DNA from: Gari tellinella
Taxonomy: Eukaryota; Mollusca; Bivalvia; Cardiida; Psammobiidae
Assembly (NCBI GenBank): GCA_922989275.2
Contig: OV277870.1
Location: 27,734,742 to 27,798,741 of the forward strand
Direction of reading: 5' to 3'
Length of the DNA stretch: 64,000 bases
The position numbers and the translations under genes are program-made. Positions 1 through 11,606 of this stretch are shown here, one piece after another. How positions within the stretch are numbered: the stretch's first letter is position 1; each line of letters starts with the position of its first letter. The notes under the pieces are model-generated. The model was given only the letters and a program-made list of their open reading frames with translations, was not told the origin of the DNA and made no database searches.

Positions 1-1135
1 AGTTTGCAACAGACAGTGTTTTGGAAGAGTTCGCGTAAGAAAGACAGTTGCAGTTAATTTGAAACATCTCACGTGTTTCGTTGCTGATTAACATTTTGTA
101 GATTCTTGCGTTTCAGCCAATAAACAGTTCGAGTGTGCAGACAGTCCTTTGGAATCATTGATTTCAGCGCATTTACAGTTGAAAGTTGAATTCCGCTTAA
201 GCTGGTGCTAGGGGGGCGTGAGCACTGTTGCATATTTAAGTATTGCTCATGAACAGACTCAAATAAACCGAGTCTGCAAATTTCAGTATTTGATTTGTTT
301 TCTGTGCTTTCAAAGGATCTCCCCTTATTCAGATTATATGATTCTAACGAATACTAACACATTATAAACTAACTGTGTGCACCGTCTCCAATGCAGTTTG
401 GTTAACACGATCAGGTGTGTTTCCGTTACATATTTTAAGCTGTGAGTTTGTGAAAATTGTTAGTCGTAATCTGAATCCTCAATATTGGTCGTGACTTGTC
501 CAATGCCGAAAAGCAATTTGGATGCAGACCTGATCTAGGTCCAAAATGATATTCACTCTTTTCAATGTTTATTTGGTTTACATTCTTCAAATTATATTTG
601 GATAGTAGTGTCTATGCAGACGTTATTACAACCACAGGGGACCGTCACAATAGAAGTCAGAACATCCCCCCAAAGATGTATAAACACATGTAGATATATA
701 GACAAGGGGTCGAACTTCAAGTTTCCGAATTTTACCCCTCCCCCAAGTTATGCCTATATACGGTATATCGGGTAAAGCTATTTGCCAATAAGTAGTATTA
801 AGTATAACCTTCGTATATGCAAAGCGAAAAACTCCTAGTTAAAACGGTTCTCAGATGTCACAAGGCAGAATCCCGAGAAACACCGCAATTTTGACAGGTA
901 GGCAACAACCTCGTAACAGCCCGCTTACCGACTATAACAGAAAGCGTTCAAATGACGTCACGTAAAATGGCTGCTCACAGCTAAACAAATGGTTTGGAAA
1001 CAATTTCATTTGTCCAGCAGTGTACATGAAGTTAATCGAATGCGGTTTTCACAGTAAGTGTCATTGTTGCCTAACCTGCTATTGCACGAAGCCCTGATTC
1101 CGCCCTGGCAAGTATTCTAATAGCTGTATTAATGG
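1..1135. other. Gene-free AT-rich stretch
   Basis: No open frame of note and no recognised repeat with clear ends. A short hairpin lies at 254-276 (CAGACTC / GAGTCTG around a 9-base loop) and is probably part of a dispersed repeat, but nothing else in the window confirms this. Confidence 0.5.
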
Positions 1136-1164
1136 ATAAGAGGGCGTTCTTGTTCAGAAACAGC

Positions 1165-1290
1165 CCTTCATATTTAACTCCTTCATCGCCGAATTCGCAT
1201 AACGTCGACTTTGTAAACCGCTTGGATCCTGATAAGACGCCGAGTCACCCGTCATACTGCCTTACATCTAACTTTGAAATGATCTTGCAG
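1165..1290. repeat. Decayed TTAA-class (D/E-like) MITE fragment
   Basis: Contains TTAACTCCTTCATCGCC near 1173, then a half copy of the shared core (TTGGATCCTGATAAGACGCCG, decayed). After that comes the family-typical ACTGCCTTA...AACTTTG inner segment. The right half of the palindrome is gone. The small open frame over this region is a by-product of the repeat. Confidence 0.45.
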
Positions 1291-1692
1291 ACAATTCATT
1301 TGGAACAGAGAGCAGTATGGCGGTGAATGGGGTCAACGATTAGTTTGGCGCCGATAGGGTTAAGAATTTTCAGGCTCTTCTCTCAATTGGACGTTTAATA
1401 TAATGGCTGTAATGTAGCGTAACATAGAGCAATTTTTCATAGAGTCCTATAGACACCGTCAATTTACGCTTTCATTGCCATTATTGAGTTGACGAAATGA
1501 AGTTCATACTGAGATTCTGCTTTATTAGAATTGTGACTAACTTTATGACATTTAGTACTTAAACCATACTTGCCTACCATTGTACAAGTAGGAAGGAAAC
1601 TAAGTTGATAAAGTCAGCAGGAAATATAACATGTTTGACATTTACGTTTCAGATAAAATGCAATAACCAATTTATGCCTGGATGATATTGCT

Positions 1693-1878
1693 TTAACTCA
1701 TTTGCGCCCAGTGGATTCTTCCATGTTTTATATTGGATTAGTCCATTTTTATCAAAGGGATGCCTGGTCAAAATTTTCATTTCCTTTTGTTTTATATTGA
1801 AATTCCATAATGCGGCGTCTGATCAGTCTACACTGTTTGCCTATGTCCCAAATATGGGATCGTGGGCACAAATTGCTT
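1693..1878 (+). mobile_element. Family A MITE, TTAA-class, core half deleted
   Basis: Begins TTAACTCATTTGCGCCCA and ends in the family tail ATGGGATCGTGGGCACAAATTG. Family A has ends reading CCCATTTGYGCCCA next to TTAA, which suggests a piggyBac-like transposase as mover (family knowledge; no enzyme is encoded here). The left half of the central palindrome is deleted, leaving TAATGCGGCGTCTGATCAG and the right arm. Compare the fuller copies at 4002 and 47355. Confidence 0.75.
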
Positions 1879-2167
1879 GAAACTTTATTTTGTACTTGCT
1901 AGGTGTTCTAAAGATATTTCAGTATTTGTCTATACAACATAACATTCATATGAAATTACAAACAGAGCAGAACATAATAAAATGTCGGGAAATGCGGCGT
2001 TTCATCATGGTCTAGATATACACTGTTTGTCAATTCATTTAAGTAGACACTAGGTTTAAATCGGATAACTAAGTCGCTTCATGGGAAAACCTTATTGCAG
2101 TACAAATGACTGATCTACTGTTCTTTGCTAGTTATTTGAAGGAAAGTGTACTACCTGATCAGAGATG

Positions 2168-2345
2168 AACAGTAAAACCTCTCTATTACGAACACTAAAT
2201 AGAAAGCTTATTGAGTGTTAAAATGGCGGATGACATTGTAAAGTAATGTGACAGTAAAACAGAAATTGTTTTACTGTCATCTTGCTTTAAGTTGTCGTTT
2301 GTCATAAACATATAAATCTTAACGTAATATTGTGGTCGTATCAGA
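2168..2345. mobile_element. Family F MITE (TA-class), copy 1, right end decayed
   Basis: The left end reads CAGTAAAACCTCTCTATTACG. The middle is a hairpin around 2240-2295 (TGACAGTAAAACAGAAA facing TTTTACTGTCATCTTGCTTTAAG). The right end keeps only GTGGTCGTA of the expected mirror image. Family F has TA target duplications, shown best at 61412-61587. Confidence 0.65.
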
Positions 2346-2825
2346 AAAATGACACATAGATTGGCCCTGATCTTTACTTTTATTGCAATAAATAATTCCG
2401 GTTTACTCCTGACGCAGCTGAAATAAAAGCTTTGACAAAGAAAGAAGGCTTTGATATACAGCCTTTGCTATGACAGTGTAGGTGTTAGTTAACGATAAAC
2501 AAAGAAGGGAATCGAATTAAGGATCCAATTTCAGCCGTGATTACCGCGAGGTGTATTGTTATATTACGGTATTCCATTTACGATTTTTCCGTAGGTTATT
2601 CTGTTCCTTATTCTAAGTATAAGTATATAGAATGATCTTTACATAAATGCCATACAGAGGAAGCTGCAGGGCTGTTGTTGATTAAAATGGAAAGAGCATA
2701 ATCAATCTTCGGCACGCTGTGGGAGAGATATATAGGATCTGTCATGAGTCGATGTTTAACACAAGCTGATCTCAAACGAGTCTAGAATTGAAATGTTATT
2801 AAGCGAGCCTTGGCGAGCTTACATG

Positions 2826-3197
2826 TACAGTGCTCCCTCTCTACAACGACATCCAGTGGAAGACACAGATTGTGTGTGTTGTTCGGCGAGAGTCGTTATA
2901 GAGAGGGAAAATGAAGACTTGGCTTATATTTGCAAACAGCTTGAATCCAGATCAGACGCCGCGTAACGCGGCGTCTGATCTGGATTCAAGCTGTTTGTCA
3001 CTCATAATTATATTTATTCTATCATAATGTCAACTGATATGTAATTTTAAGAAAAACAGCAGACGACAATTTTAAGCAGACGACATTGCAGCAGTTAAAG
3101 CGTTAGACATAATTGTCCGGTTTTGGGAACTGAGACAAGGGTCGTTGTAAAGAGGGAGTCGTTATTGGGAGGGCCGTTGTAGAGAGTGAACGCTGTA
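2826..3197 (-). mobile_element. Family C MITE, TA-flanked
   Basis: Ends are TA-CAGTGCTCCCTC and GAGTGAACGCTG-TA. Inside are ACAACGAC-type subterminal motifs and an intact palindromic core at about 2932-2999 with GCGTAACGC at its centre. Reversed relative to the copies at 11260 and 44465. Length 372 including the TAs. It has no coding capacity and must be moved in trans. Confidence 0.85.
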
Positions 3198-3467
3198 GTA
3201 ACTTTTCTATTCTAGACGAGTTTGAGATCAACTTGTCTTAAACATCGACGAGTGACAGATTCTTTTTCTCTCATTACCAACGATTTATGCTTTTTATAAA
3301 GCAATATGCTTTTTTTTTTGGAACCCCGTTGACGTCAAAACGCCGTTATGAATAGTGACGTTGTAGTGACACCATCAACCATGTCTTACATATTTTGGAG
3401 ATGAGGATATTCGTGATCGTTGTTCGCTGTAGAAAACAAGGGTAGTTATGTGAGAAAATGATATTAT

Positions 3468-3530
3468 TTGCAAACAGTTGTGATCCAGATATGTTCGGCG
3501 TTTTATCTGGATAACATTTGTTTGTGATTA
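3468..3530. repeat. Degenerate shared palindromic core
   Basis: TTGCAAACAGTTGTGATCCAG, then ATGTTCGGCG, then ATCTGGATAACATTTGTTTG: a worn copy of the ~60-bp core without recognisable transposon ends. Confidence 0.5.
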
Positions 3531-3559
3531 TCGGCTTGTATTTCTTATACGATAAACTA

Positions 3560-3835
3560 AATACATTAAGAACGAAAATTGCTGCAGATGATTTATTTAT
3601 TTAAAGATCAAAATGGCATAGCGTTCAGATTGTTTTATCATAAAACTCTTTGCATGCTAGTGGCGGATATAAGAGCCATAGTGATTACCTTTGCAAACAG
3701 TTGGGATCGCGATGAGACGCCGCTTAATGCGGCGTCTCATCAGGATCCAAATTGTTTGACACTCTGACCATGTTTTGAAAAACATTTTAAGAGTAGCAGA
3801 CGACAAAAATACCCAGCACGCAAACATTTAAATCA
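3560..3835. mobile_element. D/E-like MITE remnant with intact core
   Basis: The core at about 3691-3759 is well preserved (GAGACGCCGCTTAATGCGGCGTCTC centre). It is followed by the family D/E inner segment TTGACACTC...GCAGACGAC. Terminal TTAA ends are not clear. Confidence 0.55.
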
Positions 3836-4001
3836 AATATTATACGGTGAAAATGTATTTGGCATGTCGAGATACTTTGACATTTTAACGCTACCGCCTC
3901 TGTTACATGTCCAATGTAAAAAATATCACCTATTTTAACCTTTACCCTGTCGTAATGTCCTCTGACTTTGTAATCGGCATCTGCAATACAATTATGTTTA
4001 A

Positions 4002-4235
4002 TTAATCCATTTGCGCCAAAGTGGATTCCTCCATGTTTATAATTTTATATTGGATAAGTCCATTATTATCAAAGGGATGCCTGGTTAAAGTTTTCATTTT
4101 TATTTTGTCTTATATTGAAATTCCTATCAGCAAACAGTGTAGACTCTGACCGGACACCGCATAATGCGGCGTCTGATCAGCTTCTACACTGTTTGCCTAT
4201 GTCCCATATAAGGGATCGTGGGCACAAGTGGGTTG
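4002..4235 (+). mobile_element. Family A MITE, nearly full length
   Basis: Runs from TTAATCCATTTGCGCC to GGATCGTGGGCACAAGTGGG. The core at about 4133-4198 is complete: GCAAACAGTGTAGACTCTGA, then ACGCCGCATAATGCGGCGT, then the mirror arm. The family A core carries GTAGACTCTG arms where families B-E carry TTGGATCC-type arms, but the GATCAGACGCCG heart is the same. Confidence 0.85.
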
Positions 4236-4832
4236 GGATTATACTCTTTAGACTGCATCTAAGGTTCATAGAAAAGTGACCTCTTGTTTAACATAGACAA
4301 CAGGTTTGAGCAGATGGTAAAGTAGTCTAAGAATAGTCAATAACTGTATTTTGTCGAGAAAGATGGATATAACCGTTATCGTGTTCTTATGCCTTAAGGT
4401 ATGTGCTAACTTTGTTACAATATACCACGCTAAGGTCAACACACATGCCATTTGCAAATAAAAGCATCTATCGCAATCCACCGACGTCTACTGACATAAA
4501 CTCAAGCAACATAATTATAGTATATGACGTTTCGACCTCTGAATATTCGAATTAATTCTTTCTCTGCCACAGTTACCAACGTGCGGTTTTCAAACATTTA
4601 GACCCTGATTAGACGCGTCCAACTAGGATCTGTATTATATATCAAATATATGGATATGTCTCCGGTAAAAGTCTAAAGTCAATTATACATTTTATCCTTA
4701 TCTTGCTTAAGCGCGGCTTTGCTATAATTTTGAAACAGCATGCTTTTTAGAAAAAATACTTTATTATCCCCGTAATAGGTGTGCAAAGTTCGGGGAGTTC
4801 ACCATCATCCATACACAGTACAGCATAGAGTG

Positions 4833-5082
4833 TACAGTGGAGAATGTGTTATTCTTTCTCAATAAACGCGTTTACGCTAAAACTATTATTTACAATGCAA
4901 ACAGTTTGGAGCCAGATCAGACGCCGGGTAACCCGGCGTCTGATCAGGCTCCAACCTGTTTGCCACCAAGAGAAACATGAATTATCAGAATTGTCCAAAA
5001 GTTGTACTTTTCTACGTTTTAGTACTTTGCGTTTGCGTACGTTTGCGTTTAAACGGGAAATAATAACAGATTCTCCACTGTA
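4833..5082 (+). mobile_element. Family B MITE, TA-flanked, copy 1
   Basis: TA-CAGTGGAGAATGTGTTATTC at the left, CAGATTCTCCACTG-TA at the right. The inner arms differ: CAATAAACGCGTTTACGC on one side, GCGTTTGCGTACGTTTGCG on the other. The core at about 4896-4965 has GGGTAACCC at its centre. The TA target duplication is demonstrated by an empty site for the copy at 20988. The palindrome makes open frames on both strands with near-identical peptides; these are not genes. Confidence 0.9.
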
Positions 5083-5334
5083 TATCTAATACAGTAGCTT
5101 ATAAAGTTTTTTTAAATATTTTTTAACATGTAGCATAGATGACAATATACCGTACACACATTTACAGAGGGACACATAATGAGGATCTATAGTCACTGCC
5201 CCACAAACATTCTTCTTTACAGCTTTTGATTTATTCATCTTCTTGGTAAGAATAGTAGTTATACTGATTCCTCTCTTGGATATGTTCCGTAAAATTTAGT
5301 TTCTATATACCAGCGCGTGTGTATATGTTATTGG

Positions 5335-5830
5335 GATTAAGTGTAATCAGGGATTATGCGTAATCCCTGAACATTTTAGGAATTAGGCGTAATCACTTGG
5401 CGTTTTAGGGAGTTGATGAAATGTCCCTTTTTCATCAAATTAATTAGATTTGTACTATCATGACATTTCTAATGATTTTAAACATCATGCTTAAACACTC
5501 ATGGTCTAGTGAATGTTCATACAGAGTTTCTCGCCCAAGTAAATAAGACTAAGTGAACAGTGTGCATTTAAATCAAGATAATTAAAATCCATGATATTTG
5601 TCCTGTTGATAAGGTTAACAATATTTTATAGCGTGGTACTTGCCTATGAACTGAATGAACTGAACGAGGTAAGATTCATTACAAAAGTAACTGCCAACGT
5701 TTTATAAAAACAACCAAAAGCTTACAAAGTACGCCTTTTCCCTGGGAGATTAAGGGTGTTCGTGAAAGCCCTTGTTTTTCAGGGATTTCACGTATACCCT
5801 GATTAAAATTAATCCCTGTAACATATATGC
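5335..5830. repeat. Cluster of GGGATTA/TAATCCC motifs
   Basis: At 5335-5450 and again at 5745-5825, short inverted motifs of the type AGGGATTA-TGCG-TAATCCCT recur. No terminal repeats are seen. It could be the remnant of a larger dispersed element; its identity is unknown. Confidence 0.35.
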
Positions 5831-6324
5831 GTCTATCTGTTGCATTGCACTTCACTTTCAGAACGTTTAATGTAATGTGTAACACATTACTAACATACTG
5901 ATTATATCGAAACAAAACATAAACGGTAACTAACCATAAAATGCAACAGCTGTATGGTTATGATGCAAACTTTTAATACACTTCATTTGAGGCATATTAA
6001 AATATGTACATACACATGTAATGTGTAATGAAAATAGGTAAATAAATCCGGTAAAAGATACAGATGTATGAAAAATTGATAACGATCTCACATGCCTCGG
6101 GTTACTCTCTCATTTAATATAAATAATAATATACACATGTATATCTAGATATATACATATATATATACATAATTATTTGATTGAAAAGTTGGTACCCTGG
6201 ATGTCCCCTCCTTACAATAGCGTGTTTGTATGTTAGGCAATACACGAGAGTGTCCCCGCCACTCACATTTCGTGCATATTTATATTTGAATTCTTACATA
6301 GTTTCACAATGTATCAAAACAAAA

Positions 6325-6480
6325 TAAACCCTCACTATAACAACTACGGCATTGTGTTAATTATCAAATGTTCAAGACAGGTGACTGCTTATAGCAAGTT
6401 GACAATAAAACAGAAAACCTTATGTTTTACTGTTGCAGTCCTTTAAGCTGTCACCTGACGTTCACAAAAATCAATTAGGC
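6325..6480. mobile_element. Family F MITE relic (copy 2)
   Basis: Hairpin GACAATAAAACAGAAAACC facing TGTTTTACTGTTGCAG, followed by CTTTAAGCTGTCACCTG. This is the F core with decayed ends. The left end is represented by CTCACTATAACAACTACGG. Confidence 0.5.
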
Positions 6481-7359
6481 TTCGTGTTAGAGTTTGTAAT
6501 AAATAGGTTTTACAAAATAGAAATAATAATTATACTAAATAGCATACTGTCTATATAAAAACACTACAGTAATGGCATAAGAAGATATGATACATTGTTC
6601 CGTGACTTTTGATCAAGGTGTTAATTGTATGACATTTGTTATGTCATGTCTCCAATTTTAAATTCATATTTGGCTTCTTTCATAACATCTTAAAGCGGTC
6701 GGCACCATTGCATGGCAAAGGTTAGTATTCCTTTTCAAGAAATCAAACTTACATGTCAAGCATCAGCATTCGTGGCACCTCCGCCCTGAACAAAACAGAG
6801 TACCTATCAACAAGCTGACACTCGGAAAGCTTTTATATACATTACACTTTGAGAGAGGTTGACTAGAATTGTCTTGGGTGTTCAATATTGTTTAGCACTT
6901 CAGAAATAAAACCTTACGGTAAAGTCTTACACAAATATACTCACTACTCATGTGTAAACTAATCGATAGCATATTAACCACTTACTTCATATCCTATTTT
7001 TGAAAGCAGCTGCTCTTTTAAAGTATGTTGAAATCCTGAATGCAAAGTCTGCTTTATTTCAGTATACTTTAAGCTACTTCAACTGTGAAGTAATTACTCG
7101 AATGAGTAAATGAAATATATAGCAACGGGTTAAAGTAGGAGGGATAATCTTTAGTATGAGCAGATGTTCATGCAGATGTTCAAACCAAATATTTCTACAA
7201 ACGCTAATTGTAGTCCAACATATTAATTTACTTGCAAATTTCGGTCATTTAAGCGTTTTAGAGTATGAGTTGAACTGTTTTAAGCATCCTTTGGAGAAAA
7301 AATATCAGTAAAGTTGGTACTGTGGGTTATTCTCGCTAAAAGTAGAAATTAACTGGTCA
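6481..7359. other. Gene-free stretch
   Basis: AT-rich, with no repeat ends, RNA gene or convincing open frame recognised. Confidence 0.5.
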
Positions 7360-7610
7360 TACTTGATCAAAGTTTAGTTTCAACTTTATTTTTTTTACAA
7401 ATAGCATCGGAAACTGTAATTTCGAAACTTCACGCGCACGGCTTCTTTATATAAATAGATCATGTACAGCTTGCGTTGCATAACAGCAGTGACATCAACA
7501 TTGTGTAGCATATACACCCATCGAATACGGACCATCTAATACGGAAACAGATTGTTGGTCCTGTTTTCGCTTGTTTTTAGAATAGGTATATAATTAGACA
7601 CAAAACACAG
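7360..7610 (+). repeat. Dispersed repeat J, copy 1
   Basis: Shares an ordered series of blocks with 13005-13220: CTTCTTTATATAAATAGA, a TGTAGCATATA block, a GATACGG-type block and GGTATATAATTAGA/GGTATATAATAAAC. The copies are clearly diverged. Type unknown. Confidence 0.5.
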
Positions 7611-8236
7611 TGTGTACATAGATAACATAAATTATTGAACATTTTTATATATTTTATTACATGGAATTATTTGTTGTTTGTTAGTTTTCTGAGTTCACAG
7701 TGTGATCAGTTCACCGAGAAAGCTAGTGTAGTGAACAAGTGCCGGGGTATCTCGTTAAGAAACATTTGTACTATGTGAAACCCTTTTACCTTTACGTGTG
7801 TTCTTTTAAGGATGCAATGTAATATATGTAGTACCGTTCATGTGCCATGCTGCTAAAGGTATCAGAACAATATACAGGACAGCGTTTGTAAACAAAAAAC
7901 CTATGCAACTAGCTTAACGTTCTGCTAAAAGAAATTGTATGCTGGAAGAGATAAATGTGTCATTCTTTTCAGCTTAGTATAAATATATAATTGTAGTTCT
8001 GGTAAAGTTCAATATCAGATTTACACAGACCTTTATAAGGAGACATATAAAACAACGTGAACGCTACAATGCATACAACTTAGATATTTGGTGTAGAGCA
8101 TAACCTTATACGACTTTATTGAGTGTTGTTCTCGTATAGTCATTAGTGTCAATCATGACACTGCTCCAGAGGTTGCCAGTTTTTCTAAATCTTGTACTAA
8201 TAAAAGTTATAAATCGTCTTCTTAAAACCCGTATCC

Positions 8237-8486
8237 TACAGTGGAGAATTTGTTATTCTTTCCCAATAAAGGCGTTTACGCTAAAACTATTATTTACAGT
8301 GCAAACAGTTTGGAGCCAGATCAGACGCCGGGTAACCCGGCGTCTGATCAGGCTCCAAACTGTTTGCCAACAAGATAAACAAGAATTATCAGAATTGTCC
8401 AAAAGTTGTTCTTTTCTACGTTTTAGTGCTTTGCGTTTGCGTACGTTTGCGTTTAAACGGGAAAGAATAACAGATTCTCCACTGTA
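8237..8486 (+). mobile_element. Family B MITE, TA-flanked, copy 2
   Basis: TA-CAGTGGAGAATTTGTTATTC to CAGATTCTCCACTG-TA, 250 bp including both TAs. The core at about 8301-8368 is intact. Nearly the same as the copies at 4833 and 34722, so probably among the younger insertions. Confidence 0.9.
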
Positions 8487-9790
8487 CATCTTTACGATCA
8501 CTTAGTAGAGCTATATGCAATGTGTGAATATCCCGAGGTTTATCGCGTACACCGTATTGGGGCTATCTATAGGCGTGTCGAGTGTGTAATATTGTTCACC
8601 AATCGTTGACGCTTAATTTCGTACGTCAAAGGTGTCATTGTGTGTATGCGTACTCTGGTGTTTCTTCTAGACTACAATATGAATCACACATTTTTGTTAT
8701 AATTCAGTGAAGAACACACATCATAGTAGTATTCATATGTTTCCTCACTTTAAACAAGTGTGTAACACAGTAATACATTGTCGAAATTTAATGGTGGACT
8801 TGAACGGGGATTTCTGACTGCATCTAAAATATCATCTTTAGGATTATATTTTTATATAATAAAATGCCGACAAGTAAAATTCATAATTTGACCACATCCT
8901 ATTCAAATAAATAAATATTGCAATACGTTTAACATAAATATTACCCTTTTTTAAAGTGCATTTTATTGATAAAATCAAACAGTTTTATGTAACGGATTGC
9001 GAAGCCCTTTAGCCCAAAAGAAATATTCAGTAAAAAACTGAAGATTTTAAAAAACGTTTCATTTTTCTGTTATTTTTCTACAAAACCGAACATAAACATC
9101 CTGTTTCGTGGTCGCCTTGCACAAGTTTGATTGTTCGTAAGTACATGGAGCACAGCTATCGGATTATGTATAATTTATTGAATTGTGTTACGATAAATTG
9201 GATCAGCGCGTAGTTATTTTTCAATAGGGTTACTGGCATTGGTGATTCATTCTGAACGACGTTTTCCTATTCACTTAGGATTGATTTCATTTTCTCGTGA
9301 ATGATAGATAGTTCTCTCTGAAAAACGGAGACCAATCTGCGACCATAAGCTCTACATCTTTTGACGCACAATGGTTTACACAACGTTTGATACAGAAATG
9401 ATATAAAGAGCATTTGGCGTTTGCTGGTACCTTTTGAAAATAGATGACATACTCAGTTCACTATGTTGCTATGCGTTTTATCTGAATCAAAATTGTACTG
9501 CATTCGTATTAAAGCGTCGTTTAAAAAATATCAGAAAACCTTATCATGCTATAAACTTAACAGATGAAAATCAACAAGCCTGTTTTAAAGTAACATTCTT
9601 TGTGTAAACCATCACCAACATCTATTGGTTATATATCTTGTTTTACATTGGACACATTGACCGAGGCATGCGTTAGGTCTAATATTTTGAAAATAAGCTT
9701 TTAACTAATTGTAATCAGTAGGATACATGCATGTTTAAATGCAAATGATGTATCGAACAATACTATATACAGTAACAATTGTATTTCATT
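8487..9790. other. Gene-free stretch
   Basis: AT-rich sequence; no gene, RNA or repeat boundary recognised. Confidence 0.5.
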
Positions 9791-9980
9791 TTAACCCTTC
9801 CACTCTCAATGACGCTTCAAATCGCGTTTGCAAACAGTTTGACACTCGTTTTGAAATTTCTTCATTCATACTGCCTTATTTTTTAAATGTGAAGCGACAT
9901 TGCAGAAAAGAAAATTGAAGACGACAATGAAACGGTGAAGGGGTACAAACTCACGTCAACAATGAGAGTGAAAGGGTTAA
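9791..9980 (-). mobile_element. Family D MITE lacking its core, TTAA-class
   Basis: Starts TTAACCCTTCCACTCTCAATG and ends AATGAGAGTGAAAGGGTTAA, a clean terminal inverted repeat bounded by TTAA. The palindromic heart is missing: AAACAGTTT runs straight into GACACTCG. This is a natural core-less derivative. Confidence 0.8.
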
Positions 9981-10454
9981 ATAAGGGCGACTACAGTGAC
10001 TGTTAAAATATAGTTGCCTGTGGTTTTGAGTGACATGAACTAATTAAAAAAAGATTACTATTCAAGTCACTGTATGTTTTTACAAGTTTGAAGTCTGAAT
10101 ACTGTACAGCATGATATCGTTTTAACAATGAAGCAAAACATAAGTACACAAACATCCCGCAAGTTGGATCAATAAGAATACAGTGTGCCTATTGAGTTAT
10201 TTAGTAAATTGAAGATTCATGAGCGCGCACGCGTGTTGATCAACATAATGTATCTGTAAATTAAGCTGTGGACAATGTAGGTCCCAGGGTGGATAGGACA
10301 ACACTGACTTTTAAATCACTATTGTTATTTATCGGCATTGTAATCATGCCATTGATATATTAAATAGTTGATTCATTTTAAAGTTGAATTTACACACTAA
10401 TGATGATTTATTTTTATTATCTTGGTAATTATATAAAAAGAATACCCCTTGTTC

Positions 10455-10627
10455 GGGCTTTGTTTCCTTGTAATTTCATCAAGTATCATGTTTAGTTTAG
10501 ATATAAATGTAGTTATTTGCCTTTTCACGCTTTGTAAGTACATTTATATTTATTCATGTGAATCACTTTTGACCGCATAACTCCTGTGTGAACAGAGCGA
10601 TATAGAAATATGGTTTAATAATAATAG
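10455..10627 (-). mobile_element. S-element (short ATT-tailed repeat), copy 1
   Basis: Reverse complement of the insertion at 20356-20577. It has an ATTATTATT tract, then a TATATCGCTCTGTTCACACAG block, then TCACATG...AATGTACTTACAAAGC. The shared landmark is the ATATAGCGCTCTT...CACACAGGAGTTGTG block. Likely a retroposed or MITE-like short element. Confidence 0.6.
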
Positions 10628-11139
10628 TACTCATAAATTACAAATTCCAATAACGTACTTCTCCCGTGCAACATACAGTACATACTAGATAGACACAAAC
10701 AATGAAAAATGATAAGTACAATGCTACATGTACGCCCTTTTATCACTATTCTAAGCAAACGGTTACCGGTAGTTAACGCAACCGAGCCTTAATAACTGGA
10801 GACCGCATACGCAGAAATAGCTAGACATAATACGACCAACTTTTGAATATCTGAACTCACTCAAGTAGAAACCAATATGTCAAAATAAAAACACATCTCG
10901 GGAAAATTACAAAGTTGAAGAGCATATTAGATAATATAGGTCATGTACCGTAATCGACACTGTACAATATGTACGCTCCATTATCGTGTCATCATTTCAT
11001 GAGGAGACAATGCGTCTCATATCAATATGCTGTTCACTAACGTGTTATCATATGTAGATTATATTTACAGACGATAATATGTTCTTCTTTCCCGCTATAC
11101 ACTGCAGAAAACACTATAATTTTGCTTTATGTAATAATT

Positions 11140-11212
11140 ACAGTTCAAACAGTTTGGAACTAGCTCAGACGACAAGAAACACTGCCTCTGATTTTGCTTT
11201 AAATAGTGTGCC
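11140..11212. repeat. Degenerate shared core
   Basis: GTTCAAACAGTTTGGAACTAG, then a decayed centre, then CTCTGATTTTGCTTTAAATAG and GTGCCACTC. Probably a family B relic, since ACTGCAGAAAAC precedes it, but the ends are lost. Confidence 0.4.
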
Positions 11213-11259
11213 ACTCAGCTGTTGAAACATTATCAACATCTTATAAACATATCATGTTA

Positions 11260-11606
11260 TACAGTGCTCTCTCCCTACAACGGCCTCCCAACAACGACTC
11301 CCTCCTTATAACGACTATTTACGCGGTTTCCTGAACACAACAATTATGGCATGCGCTTTTACTGCTGCAATATTGTCTGCATTAAACTGTCATTTGCCTT
11401 TTTAAAAGTTATATATAAGTGAATAAATATAATGACGAGTGACAAACAGCTTGAATCCAGATCAGACGCGCGGCGTCTGATTTGGATTCAAGCTTTTCGC
11501 AAATGTAAACCAAGTCTTAATTTCACTCCCTGTAACGACTCCCTCCGAAAAACACACACACGCATTGTCTCCCATCTGTTGGCGTTGTAGAGATTGGATC
11601 ACTGTA
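11260..11606 (+). mobile_element. Family C MITE, TA-flanked
   Basis: TA-CAGTGCTCTCTCCCTACAAC at the left and GGATCACTG-TA at the right. ACAACG motifs are spaced at roughly 16-18 bp near the left end (CTACAACGG, CAACAACGAC, TTATAACGAC). The core at about 11448-11500 has lost its central spacer, leaving ACGCGCGGCGT. Confidence 0.85.

Noticed and set aside
4844..5089. Open frames on both strands with shared TVWSQIRRRVTRRL-type peptide (also at 8146-8505, 29834-30352, 34699-34980)
   Set aside because: They are produced by translating the palindromic core of family B MITEs. The same peptide appears from opposite strands of the same copy, and the frames begin and end in the arms.
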